A program made the position numbers and the translations under genes. The notes below the pieces were generated by a model. The model did no database searches, was not told where the DNA came from, and worked only from the letters and a program-made list of their open reading frames with translations. 64,000 bases of DNA from Flavobacteriaceae bacterium MAR_2010_72 (GTDB lineage: Bacteria; Bacteroidota; Bacteroidia; Flavobacteriales; Flavobacteriaceae), in assembly GCA_003550275.1 (NCBI GenBank), contig QXCW01000002.1, positions 620,001 through 684,000 of the forward strand, written 5' to 3'. Of the stretch, positions 36,007 through 43,470 are shown one piece after another (within the stretch, counting starts at the first letter, position 1; each line of letters begins with the position of its first letter).

Positions 36007-36917
36007 TAATTCCATTCCAATATTTTCATAGTTTCAAGCCCAAATTTATTAAGCATCATATTGTATAATTTTTTATCGTCAATTTTTTCTGTGTTTTCGG
36101 CATTGATTTTAATTTGGAAATCTCGAAACATCACAAGAATATTGTCTCCATGTAATGCATATAGTTTTTTAGCTTTAGAATAAAATTTTGTCTGATACCA
36201 ACCATAATTTCGTCCTTGGTTGAATATCTCAAAATAGTCTTTTTCAAATTGGTCAAGTGTTGTGAATTTTATTTCGCCCCAAGGATTGGACCTAATTACA
36301 TATTCCTGATAAGCGTCCATGCGATGATAAGTACTCTGGTCTTTAAAGTTTTTAATTGCGGCAACTTGACAAAGGTTTCCAAAAAGTTCATCCAGCCACT
36401 TTCTTTGTGAATTTCTACCAGTACGAAAAGATTGATACAAATGTCCGAGTTCGTGAATAGATAGAGCGTCTCTGAAAAATAAATCCAAATCTATTTCACT
36501 TCCGTAATATTTTTTCAGACTATCGAGTTCAGTTGTTGAAGCATTTTTTAAGGATTCTTCGTGTCTTTGTGCCATAATTGATTTTCCTAGCCCAAGCACC
36601 ATATTCCCTTCATAATAAGCTTGCGGCATTCCTGGAGGAGGAGCGAAGGCATACGTATTCCAATTTTTATTGTCAATGAAGAGAACGGCAAACCTTAAAT
36701 CTTCATCAAATATTTTGTCAAAGTATATTTTTGCTAACTCAATGTTAATAATTGTTTTTTCGATATGTTGTGGTTTCTTTTGCGTGGAATAAGTTTCAAA
36801 TTTATCAGTAGCATTAATTTTGAATAGTCCCTCGTGTTTAGTTCTATCAATCCAATTAGAATCCTTTTGTTCACAGGAAACACATAGTATTAGAAAAAGT
36901 AGACAAAGAGTTTTCAT
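35997..36917 (-). CDS. Cassette-borne lipoprotein with HExxH motif
   Basis: 306 residues from the ATG at 36917; the frame continues 37 codons upstream into the attC-like element and is not part of the protein. Lipoprotein signal ending at Cys15 ('LILCVSCEQK'). The motif 'SIHELGHLYQSF' (HELGH, 155-159) plus Glu177 in 'KWLDELFGN' fits a gluzincin-type zinc peptidase. Family not recognised beyond that. Last gene of the cassette array. Confidence 0.72.
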   Translation of the reverse strand: MKTLCLLFLILCVSCEQKDSNWIDRTKHEGLFKINATDKFETYSTQKKPQHIEKTIINIELAKIYFDKIFDEDLRFAVLFIDNKNWNTYAFAPPPGMPQAYYEGNMVLGLGKSIMAQRHEESLKNASTTELDSLKKYYGSEIDLDLFFRDALSIHELGHLYQSFRTGRNSQRKWLDELFGNLCQVAAIKNFKDQSTYHRMDAYQEYVIRSNPWGEIKFTTLDQFEKDYFEIFNQGRNYGWYQTKFYSKAKKLYALHGDNILVMFRDFQIKINAENTEKIDDKKLYNMMLNKFGLETMKILEWNYDS

Positions 36918-36934
36918 GATTTTAAAGTCCTTAT

Positions 36935-37104
36935 GATAGCCAACGTGGTATTGTAAAGGGACCTTGCGCAGTTTGGTGCTAAAATAGCTAAAAAAACACT
37001 GCATTTCACGCTTGTGAGTATTTTCCAAAAGGACACGATCACGAAGTGCGAACTGGCCGAAGGATATATCAGAAGCAATGAACTATAGCCGGTGTTGTAC
37101 AACG
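36935..37104 (-). repeat. attC-like element 2
   Basis: Follows the 85-residue membrane protein gene. R''-like GTACAACACCGGCTAT and R'-like CGTTGGCTATC on the minus strand. The longest element (about 170 bp). The internal block AGCTATTTTAGCACCAAACT is shared in near-identical form with elements 3 and 4. Confidence 0.7.
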
Positions 37105-37108
37105 TTTT

Positions 37109-37366
37109 TTATTTTAATATGTATGCTAATATTATTGCAATCGAAAGGTAAAATATCATTCCAAACATTCTCATTTCAAAGGCTTGTTTAATTTTACGTT
37201 CAAATCCAAATTTTTTAAACCGTTCAATTTCAGATTCATTAAAGTCGGTGTTTTTCCATCTCTTAAGTTTAGCAAAAGTAATGGGAATGAAAAAGAAACT
37301 CAAAGCCTCTGAATTACTCAAAGATGCATTCTTACGCTTTTCCGAATTTTCTTGTTCGAGGTTCAT
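37109..37366 (-). CDS. Cassette-borne small membrane protein
   Basis: 85 residues: a polar Glu/Lys-rich N-terminus, a weakly hydrophobic stretch 'ALSFFFIPITFAKL', then a basic part and a C-terminal membrane segment ('MIFYLSIAIILAYIL'). No family recognised. Shares its cassette with the XkdF-like gene upstream (39-base gap with no attC-like element). Confidence 0.65.
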   Translation of the reverse strand: MNLEQENSEKRKNASLSNSEALSFFFIPITFAKLKRWKNTDFNESEIERFKKFGFERKIKQAFEMRMFGMIFYLSIAIILAYILK

Positions 37367-37405
37367 ACAGTAGTAATTAATAAAATAGGTTGTTGCACCT
37401 ATACT

Positions 37406-37735
37406 TTAGTGTCCAAGCTTTATTGTTCCGTCAAATGTTTTTCTCAACTGCTCAATTGTTTCAGCAGAAAAATACCAATAACAAGGTTCTTGTCCTAAAG
37501 GACCAGCATTCCGATATATTTTAAGGTTGGGAATCATAACTGCGCCAAGGATTGTTTTTTCTTCATCATTACCAACTGCCAACTCTCCGATTGCTGGCTT
37601 ATTAACCAAGGCAATTGCCGTTATCTTACCACCCAAAGATTCATACAAGGGTAATCCGTTGTGAGTTCCACGATGCTCAAGTCGCGGACCTTCAAGCTCA
37701 ATCGAAAATCCAGTATTCATTTCAATAAGTGCCAT
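37406..37735 (-). CDS. XkdF-like phage protease domain protein
   Basis: 109 residues resembling the N-terminal part of XkdF-type phage putative serine proteases: 'ITAIALVNKPAIGELAVG', then 'ILGAVMIPNLKIYRN' and 'YWYFSAETIEQLRKTF', in the order expected for that family. In phages such proteins process heads during assembly. Here it stands alone in a gene cassette with no other phage gene, so its present role is open. The assignment rests on motif pattern recalled from the family, not on a search. Confidence 0.55.
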   Translation of the reverse strand: MALIEMNTGFSIELEGPRLEHRGTHNGLPLYESLGGKITAIALVNKPAIGELAVGNDEEKTILGAVMIPNLKIYRNAGPLGQEPCYWYFSAETIEQLRKTFDGTIKLGH

Positions 37736-37759
37736 TAGATTTCAGGGTATTTTAAAATT

Positions 37760-37850
37760 ACGTACAACGAGCTTGTGTAACGCGACCTTACGCAGTTTGG
37801 CACTAAAATAGCTAAAAAAGCGATGCGTGTTACACGGTGTTACCAGTAGT
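37760..37850 (-). repeat. attC-like element 3
   Basis: Shortest element (about 90 bp), following the 131-residue gene. R''-like TACTGGTAACACC, R'-like CGTTGTACGTAA. Same internal block as elements 2 and 4. Confidence 0.68.
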
Positions 37851-37875
37851 TTTTTTATTTTTTATAGTTCAGTTT

Positions 37876-38271
37876 TTAATAAAATTCGTTAAAATAATAA
37901 ATTAAAAAAAGTGGAAACCATAAAGAGACAAGTAGATAAATTCCGCTGTAAACTCCAATTCTTTTATTGATTATTTTATTCCGATTTAGGACTGCTTTGG
38001 TTCGTTTTTTAAAAATATATTTATAGAAATTTAATACACTAAACAAAAAAATCAGAACCAAAATTGAATAAGGTAAAAATTTTTTACCAACGACAATACT
38101 TAAGTCAGTCATGAAGGAAATTACAACTAATAAAATCATAAAATTAGCTCCTTGACAAAAGGAAATGAGAATAATCGGAACCACTTCAGGGTCAGAATCC
38201 ATTTTCTTTTGTTTTTCATAATGATATTGAAATATGTCATCATAAAATTCCGATATGCGATTCAATATCAT
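37876..38271 (-). CDS. Cassette-borne three-span membrane protein
   Basis: 131 residues with three hydrophobic segments (about 33-55, 65-83, 109-127) and a charged N-terminus. No family recognised. One gene in one cassette. Confidence 0.65.
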   Translation of the reverse strand: MILNRISEFYDDIFQYHYEKQKKMDSDPEVVPIILISFCQGANFMILLVVISFMTDLSIVVGKKFLPYSILVLIFLFSVLNFYKYIFKKRTKAVLNRNKIINKRIGVYSGIYLLVSLWFPLFLIYYFNEFY

Positions 38272-38300
38272 ATGTTCAATTCGATTCGGTTTTCACAAAT

Positions 38301-38437
38301 TACTTGCAACGTGCTTGTGTAACGCGACCTTGCGTGGTTTGGTACTAAAATAGCTAAAAAAGGACTTCATTTCACGCTTGCCATGAAATTCCGAAGGATA
38401 TATCAGAAGCAATGAACTATAGCCGTTGTTGTGTACT
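38301..38437 (-). repeat. attC-like element 4
   Basis: R''-like GTACACAACAACGGCTAT, R'-like CGTTGCAAGTAATTT. The preceding gene reads into it: its last codons (STQQRL) and stop TAG are made by the R'' end. A 26-base tract ahead of the conserved CTATAG end is shared with element 2. Confidence 0.7.
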
Positions 38438-38914
38438 GTGCTTTTTATTCATTGTAATGGTTTTCCACAAAATTGTGATTCCAATTAATAATATTATTAA
38501 ACCACCAATTAAAAATGCCATTCCGTAGCCATCGGCAAATATTCCACAAAAGTAATTCAGGTATCTGTTTACAATTCCAGATGAGTAAATTCCAGTTGCA
38601 GAAATTCCAATTGTCAGAATTAGAACTACTATTGAGTTTATTATTCCGAATTTGTTTTTCCAGTTTATCAGTCCAACTGCTAAAATTCCGATAAGTAAAC
38701 TTGCTAAAGTCCAGTAAGCTTGGTCAGCGAAAAATTGTCCAATTCGCACGTCAGTCAGACTTTCAAATTTTTCCCAATCCTCATTCATTAAAGCATCGAA
38801 CTTTTTTCCATTGTATGCCACATAAAGTCGGTCAATTCCGCTTATGATAAAAATCAGAGCGAAACATTCTAATAAAATCAGCTTTAGGTTAAATCTCTTT
38901 ATCATTCTCGGCAT
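38417..38914 (-). CDS. Cassette-borne four-span membrane protein
   Basis: 165 residues from the ATG at 38914, which lies 10 bases inside the cassette start; a TTG three codons upstream lies within the recombination site. Four hydrophobic segments (about 12-27, 65-84, 92-115, 128-151). No family recognised. The C-terminus is encoded by the attC-like element. Confidence 0.65.
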   Translation of the reverse strand: MPRMIKRFNLKLILLECFALIFIISGIDRLYVAYNGKKFDALMNEDWEKFESLTDVRIGQFFADQAYWTLASLLIGILAVGLINWKNKFGIINSIVVLILTIGISATGIYSSGIVNRYLNYFCGIFADGYGMAFLIGGLIILLIGITILWKTITMNKKHSTQQRL

Positions 38915-38916
38915 TG

Positions 38917-39052
38917 TACACAACGTGTTTGGCTATGATTCCGTTGCGAGAAAATCCGTAGGATTTTCGGAGTAGGAATCAAGCCAAGTTAAAAGTAATG
39001 TTTTTTGGTTTAGCATTTAGTTAGCAATGGATTATAGCCGGTGTTGTAAGTA
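38917..39052 (-). repeat. attC-like element 5
   Basis: R''-like TACTTACAACACCGGCTAT and R'-like ATAGCCAAACACGTTGTGTA form imperfect inverted repeats about 130 bp apart. Internal sequence of the element-1 type. Confidence 0.7.
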
Positions 39053-39057
39053 GTTTT

Positions 39058-39333
39058 TTAATTCAGATTAATTATCAAGTAAATAATAAGTCCGATAAGA
39101 ATTGTCCCGAATATTATTAATTCTGTCCGTCTTTTAGAAATTATTTTTTTTCGTATGTCCTTTTTTACTTGTTCCAATTCAGAATCCGAAAGTTTTGGGA
39201 AATCAAATTCAAGTTTAGAATCAGAACTTTTATAGCTTGACGAATTTCTGTCATTCCTTGCTTGCCTTTTTTGGTTTCGCTCTATCTTTCTTGCTAAAGT
39301 TGCTTTAAATTGTGATAAACTTCCGTCAGCCAT
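39058..39333 (-). CDS. Cassette-borne tail-anchored protein
   Basis: 91 residues: a basic, Ser-rich N-terminal half, a Leu/Ser/Glu middle ('FPKLSDSELEQVKKDI') and a C-terminal membrane segment ('LIIFGTILIGLIIYLIINLN'). No family recognised. First gene of the array in the direction of transcription. Confidence 0.62.
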   Translation of the reverse strand: MADGSLSQFKATLARKIERNQKRQARNDRNSSSYKSSDSKLEFDFPKLSDSELEQVKKDIRKKIISKRRTELIIFGTILIGLIIYLIINLN

Positions 39334-39387
39334 TTTTTTCAGATTCTAATTCCGTTAATATATTCCGTTTTATATTTCGAGTCGGTT

Positions 39388-39402
39388 AAATTACTTACAA
39401 CT
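39388..39402 (-). other. Entry boundary of the first cassette
   Basis: Minus-strand GTTGTAAGTAATTT, matching the R'-like ends of elements 3 and 4. It marks where an attI-type site would end, but nothing upstream resembles an integrase. Confidence 0.5.
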
Positions 39403-39737
39403 CATTATATCTTTTACTCTTATACACCTATCACATTGTATAAGCGCACAAACATAACAAACAGTAAGCTTGTTAATAAAGTATCTAAAATACACTTTTA
39501 GTAAAACACAACCAACACTTTTTTTGGCTCTAAATCGTAAATGATTCAGGGCAAGATTTACAAGGGCTTGGATAGGGCTTTTTCCTAGTTTGCTTCGGGT
39601 TTTCTTCGGGGTTTCTTCGAGAAAACCCCTATTTTAAGCACAAAACCCGAAGAAAACCCGAAGGAATCTCGACCAAAACCCATTTATAAGAGTATGTGTT
39701 TTGACCAAAATACCGATGAACGGCATGCCTCGGCCAC
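39403..39737. other. Non-coding stretch with nested inverted repeat
   Basis: No convincing gene in this stretch. Left part is A/T-rich; the right part holds the strong inverted repeat listed separately. It lies between the start of the cassette array and a small lipoprotein gene. Confidence 0.6.
39593..39663. repeat. 22-bp inverted repeat with internal third arm
   Basis: Left arm 39593-39614 and right arm 39642-39663 are reverse complements apart from one position, each itself made of two CTTCGGGTTTT-like units. Inside lies another hairpin, GGGGTTT with AAAACCCC around CTTCGAG. The element has no T-run, so it is not a plain terminator. Confidence 0.8.
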
Positions 39738-39773
39738 AAAAAAAACGCTAATGCGTAAAACTCACTAGCGTTG
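39738..39773 (-). terminator. Terminator of the small lipoprotein gene
   Basis: Stem AACGCTA/TAGCGTT, with a run of eight T on the minus strand, 27 bases past the stop. Confidence 0.65.
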
Positions 39774-39799
39774 TAATGGCATTAAATTAAGCCCCTAAG

Positions 39800-40021
39800 T
39801 TAAGGCTGAAGCATAAGTGTTGGGCTGTGCTGATGTCTTTTCTTTTTTTGACCCGGTGCATAGGGTTTTGCCGATTTGCTACCGGTACGCTTTTTAACCT
39901 GCCCTGGGGCATGGCTCGATTTATGGTGATGATGGTGGGACCTGTAAAATATTCTGGTGCAACTGGTTCCAAATGTAAAGAGTACTAATAAAATACCGAG
40001 TTTTAAATATCTTAAATACAT
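39800..40021 (-). CDS. Small His/Lys-rich lipoprotein
   Basis: 73 residues: signal 'LKLGILLVLFTFGTSC' with Cys21, a run of five His, then two APGQ units ('APGQVKKRTGSKSAKPYAPG' and 'QKKKRH'). Proteins of this type are common in Flavobacteriaceae and are sometimes labelled quinol oxidase subunit 4, with no real support. Role unknown; His-rich part could bind metal. Confidence 0.7.
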   Translation of the reverse strand: MYLRYLKLGILLVLFTFGTSCTRIFYRSHHHHHKSSHAPGQVKKRTGSKSAKPYAPGQKKKRHQHSPTLMLQP

Positions 40022-40137
40022 AAGTTTTACATGTTTTAACTGGTCAAAACGGGTCTTGACCTTGGTTATGTTATTTCATATACATACGTTTTTGATCTTT
40101 ATTTTGGATTTTTGTGGCCTTGAGGCATGGTTTAAAA

Positions 40138-40174
40138 ACAAAAAAGCTATATCAGGATGGATATAGCTTTTTTT
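40138..40174 (-). terminator. Terminator of pruA
   Basis: Stem AAAGCTATATC/GATATAGCTTT (40143-40153 with 40160-40170), A-run on the plus strand giving a T-run for the minus-strand transcript. Confidence 0.78.
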
Positions 40175-40194
40175 ATAGTATTATTAACTCGTAG

Positions 40195-41820
40195 TTATCC
40201 CAAAAAGGGGTAACGGTAATCTACCGGTGTGACAAAGGTTTCCTTGATCATACGTGGTGATACCCAACGCAATAAGTTTTGCGCGCTACCTGCTTTATCA
40301 TTAGTACCCGAAGCTCTGGCACCACCAAAGGGTTGTTGGCCTACAACAGCACCTGTTGGCTTGTCGTTGATATAGAAGTTACCGGCACTGTTTTGCAGGG
40401 CCTTGGTCGCTTCATCAATAGCATAACGGTCGGCCGAGAGTATGGCACCGGTTAGGGCGTACTCACTGGTTTCGTCAACTAATTTTAAAGTTTCAACATA
40501 CTTGTGTTCATCATAAACATAAATGGTGATCACGGGGCCAAACAACTCAGTACACATGGTGGTGTATTTTGGGTTGCTGGTCACAATCACGGTAGGCTCA
40601 ATAAAGTAGCCTTTGGATTTGTCGTAGTTTCCACCTACAATAATTTCGGCATCACTATCGGCCTTTGCTCCATCAATGTATTTGGCCAATTTATCAAACG
40701 ACCCTTCATGGATTACGGCGGTAATAAAGTTGCTCATGTCTTCTGGAGAACCCATTTTGAACGACTTCACATCTTCTATGACATAACGTTTCACATCTTC
40801 CCAAAGGTTGCTTGGAATGTATGCTCTTGAAGCGGCACTACATTTTTGACCTTGAAACTCAAAGGCACCACGAGAAATGGCTGTGGCCACTTGTTTGGCA
40901 TTGGCCGATCTATGGGCAACGATAAAATCCTTGCCACCGGTCTCACCCACAATACGCGGATAGGTTTTATAGTTGTGAATGTTGTTGCCTATTTGTTTCC
41001 AAAGCTCTTTAAAGACATAGGTAGACCCCGTAAAGTGCAGACCAGAAAAATCTGGACTTGCCAATACAGTATTGCTAATCATCACTGGGTCTCCAAATAC
41101 CACATTGATCACTCCTGGTGGTACACCAGCTTCTTCAAACACATCCATGATGACCTTGGCCGAATAGACTTGGCTGTCGCTAGGTTTCCAGATCACCACA
41201 TTGCCCATGAGCGCCATGCAAGCGGGTAAATTACCGGCAATAGCGGTAAAGTTGAATGGTGTCACCGCATACGTAAAGCCTTCTAAAGGGCGGTATTCAA
41301 TACGGTTCCAAGCTTCGGTGGTGCTTTCGGGTTGTTCGGCATAAATATCGGTCATGAACTGTACGTTGAAACGTAAAAAGTCGATCAACTCACAGGCGGC
41401 ATCAATTTCGGCCTGATGAATATTTTTAGACTGCGCGATCATCGTCGCGGCATTGATCTTGTCACGGTAAGGTCCGGCAATCAATTCGGCAGCTTTTAAA
41501 AAGATGCCTGCACGGTGTTCCCATGGTAATTGTGACCAGGTTTTTCTAGCTTCAAGCGCCGTAGCAATAGCCTCTTCTACATGTGATTGTTTAGCTAGAT
41601 GGTAAGTGCCCACCACGTGTTTGTGATCATGCGGAGGGGACATAGTTCTCGTGTTTCCGGTAGTCACATGGTTTCCATTGATATAAAGTGGAACCTCTAC
41701 TTGGCTATTAAATAGCGCTTTGTAGGTTTTTAAAACAGCGTCGCGCTCCGGACTTCCGGGTGCATACGATTTAACAGGTTCGTTTACGGCAATTGGTACA
41801 TTGAAGAATCCTTTTCCCAT
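40195..41820 (-). CDS. pruA: L-glutamate gamma-semialdehyde dehydrogenase
   Basis: Oxidises pyrroline-5-carboxylate/glutamate semialdehyde to glutamate with NAD+, the second step of proline catabolism. 541 residues, a single-function enzyme with no fused PutA proline dehydrogenase. Marks: 'FTAIAGNLPACMALMGNVVIWKPSD'-type cofactor loop, 'VGETGGKDFI' and the catalytic Cys in 'FEFQGQKCSAASRAYIP'. It stands alone with its own -7 box and terminator. Confidence 0.95.
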   Translation of the reverse strand: MGKGFFNVPIAVNEPVKSYAPGSPERDAVLKTYKALFNSQVEVPLYINGNHVTTGNTRTMSPPHDHKHVVGTYHLAKQSHVEEAIATALEARKTWSQLPWEHRAGIFLKAAELIAGPYRDKINAATMIAQSKNIHQAEIDAACELIDFLRFNVQFMTDIYAEQPESTTEAWNRIEYRPLEGFTYAVTPFNFTAIAGNLPACMALMGNVVIWKPSDSQVYSAKVIMDVFEEAGVPPGVINVVFGDPVMISNTVLASPDFSGLHFTGSTYVFKELWKQIGNNIHNYKTYPRIVGETGGKDFIVAHRSANAKQVATAISRGAFEFQGQKCSAASRAYIPSNLWEDVKRYVIEDVKSFKMGSPEDMSNFITAVIHEGSFDKLAKYIDGAKADSDAEIIVGGNYDKSKGYFIEPTVIVTSNPKYTTMCTELFGPVITIYVYDEHKYVETLKLVDETSEYALTGAILSADRYAIDEATKALQNSAGNFYINDKPTGAVVGQQPFGGARASGTNDKAGSAQNLLRWVSPRMIKETFVTPVDYRYPFLG

Positions 41821-41860
41821 GAGAAATTTTGGTTTTATAATTTGATTAAATAAATGAAGC

Positions 41861-41869
41861 GCAAAGGTA
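41861..41869 (-). promoter_or_regulatory. Promoter -7 box for pruA
   Basis: Minus-strand TACCTTTGC, 40 bases upstream of the pruA start. Confidence 0.5.
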
Positions 41870-41981
41870 CAATTTTTTAATAAATTTTTGTTTGAAAGCC
41901 TATTAAAAGGACGTTAAAACTCTGACTTATTTTTTGTAAGTTGCCGCCTTTAAACGCGACAAAACCGCCTTTAACATTGTA

Positions 41982-42992
41982 ATGGACGCAAACGCAATCA
42001 TTCTAACTTTGGCTTACCCTGAAACTATTGTATCTCATGCAGAGGAATGGTACTCCAAATTCTTGCCTTATCTTGGCATTGGCGGCAAACGCCATGTGAG
42101 AGCAGGTCATGCCGCTTTAGTATTGATCCATAAGGCCAGTGGTGTTTTGGAATACCATGATTTTGGGCGTTACATCACCCCACAGCCCAACGGAAGGGTA
42201 AGGGGTAGGGATACCGATCATGAATTGGATTTTCCATTAAAAGCCCAGCTAGATGACGGTGTGATCACTAATCTTGACGAACTGCTTCAATTTCTGGCAA
42301 CACATCCCAAGCTCACGCATGGTGATGGCACCTTATATGCGTCGGTCTGTGATGAGGTCAGCTATGAACAGGCCAGAACCCATATTGATGCCATGCAGAC
42401 AAAGCACTTTATTAAGTATGCCGCCTTTGTAAAGGAGGCCTGTAACTGCGCCCGTTTTGTGACCGATGCCCTTATCGCAGGGGTTACGAATCCTGACATT
42501 AGAAAGAAGTTGATACGCTCCAAATGGTTTACGCCAAGTACCATTGGTAATGTGGTTTTGGCCGATACCCAGCAGAAGGTGTATCAAGTGTCCGATACAG
42601 GAGCTATTCGCTTGTTTACGTCTTCTGTACACAAAGAAAACAGACGCTTATTTTTAGATCGGCTTAAGGGCTATCAGCCTAGTTTGGTGGGTACGTTAGA
42701 GGCAAAACACCATGATGCAAAAGAAGCACATGCCCAATGGCTTCCGGGGATTGCCGCTGGTGCCTGGTTTGAGCTCTATGATGTAAATCATGAAAGAGAT
42801 TATCGTTTTAGACGCATTTCACCGCATGGGCATATTGATGTGGATGGTATTTACCAGATTGATAACACTCGTTTTGATCTAAAGGAGGACTATAAGTTTG
42901 TACCCTATTCCAACTGCAAATTCTTTCATATCGAACAGAATGGAACCGTTTACCGATTTGATTACCTAAAGCCTTTTACGGTCGTTAATTAA
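41982..42992 (+). CDS. Conserved protein, possibly permuted NlpC/P60 fold (DUF6695-like)
   Basis: 336 residues, no signal peptide. The first 170 residues carry 'RAGHAALVLI' (His43), an acidic/aromatic middle and 'EACNCARFVTDALI' (Cys156). The order His then Cys with an N-C-x-x-F-V helix is that of circularly permuted NlpC/P60 (YiiX/YaeF type) papain-like hydrolases. The C-terminal part (about 235-336) is a beta-rich domain. The Flavobacteriaceae family number is recalled, not checked. Its stop overlaps the convergent apaG gene by 8 bases. Confidence 0.65.
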   Translation: MDANAIILTLAYPETIVSHAEEWYSKFLPYLGIGGKRHVRAGHAALVLIHKASGVLEYHDFGRYITPQPNGRVRGRDTDHELDFPLKAQLDDGVITNLDELLQFLATHPKLTHGDGTLYASVCDEVSYEQARTHIDAMQTKHFIKYAAFVKEACNCARFVTDALIAGVTNPDIRKKLIRSKWFTPSTIGNVVLADTQQKVYQVSDTGAIRLFTSSVHKENRRLFLDRLKGYQPSLVGTLEAKHHDAKEAHAQWLPGIAAGAWFELYDVNHERDYRFRRISPHGHIDVDGIYQIDNTRFDLKEDYKFVPYSNCKFFHIEQNGTVYRFDYLKPFTVVN

Positions 42993-43371
42993 TAGCGAAA
43001 GGTGCGCTTAACTTAAAGGTAGGGATAATGACCTTGAATTTATGGGCATTGGTGAAATTCACCATATTATAATGCCCCTGCATAGCACCAAAAGGCGAGG
43101 TCAATAAACACCCAGAAGTATAGGTGTGGGATTCACCAGGTGATAAAACAGGTTTTTGACCAATAACACCTTCACCTTCAACAATTTCAACATTGTTCAA
43201 GGCATCCAATATTTTCCAGTATCTGGAGTTCAACTGAACCGAGTTTTTACTTTGGTTCTCAATGGTCACCTTATACCCAAAAGCAAAGTGCACTTTATAG
43301 TTCTTATAAAATGTGCCTTCAAAGGTGGTTTCTACCGATACCTTAATGCCACTTGTGACTTGTTGTACCAT
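42985..43371 (-). CDS. apaG: ApaG domain protein
   Basis: 128 residues from ATG 43371 ('MVQQVTSGIKVSVETTF'). Immunoglobulin-like beta fold: 'VHFAFGYKVTIENQSKNSVQL', 'EGEGVIGQKPVLSPGESHTY', 'TSGCLLTSPFGAMQGHYNMV'. Named from the E. coli apaG; often annotated as Co2+/Mg2+ efflux, but the biochemical role is not settled. Confidence 0.93.
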   Translation of the reverse strand: MVQQVTSGIKVSVETTFEGTFYKNYKVHFAFGYKVTIENQSKNSVQLNSRYWKILDALNNVEIVEGEGVIGQKPVLSPGESHTYTSGCLLTSPFGAMQGHYNMVNFTNAHKFKVIIPTFKLSAPFAIN

Positions 43372-43470
43372 ATTGAGATTCAATTTAGTAAGGCTAAAAT
43401 ACTATATTTTTCAATTAGTTGAACTACTTTTTAGGCATTTCAGCTAAAATTTAACCTTTTAAAATAGGGT

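Larger units (their letters stand above)
35881..39401 (-). mobile_element. Integron-like gene cassette array without integrase
   Basis: Five cassettes carrying six genes, all on the minus strand, separated by attC-like elements. Cassette limits, taken as the cut in the minus-strand G|TT of each element: 38924-39400, 38310-38923, 37768-38309, 36944-37767 and about 35880-36943. In each cassette the first bases after the cut are the reverse complement of the bases ending its own 3' element: TTGTAAGTA with TACTTACAA, TTGTGTAC with GTACACAA, TTGCAAGTA with TACTGGTAA (two mismatches), TTGTAC with GTACAA, TTGGCTATC with GATAGCTAA (one mismatch). This is what an excised circle rebuilding its attC would need. 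No intI gene is in the window. Confidence 0.75.

Noticed and set aside
35881-39052. Reading the palindromic spacers as plain MITEs or terminators
   Set aside because: They lack T-runs and target-site duplications, share only outer arms, and the cassette start/end complementarity is not explained by either.
39400-39800. An integron integrase or attI beside the first cassette
   Set aside because: No open frame of recombinase size and no tyrosine-recombinase motif in this stretch or elsewhere in the window.
40504-41229. Plus-strand frames inside pruA
   Set aside because: Antisense to a conserved enzyme, no family pattern.
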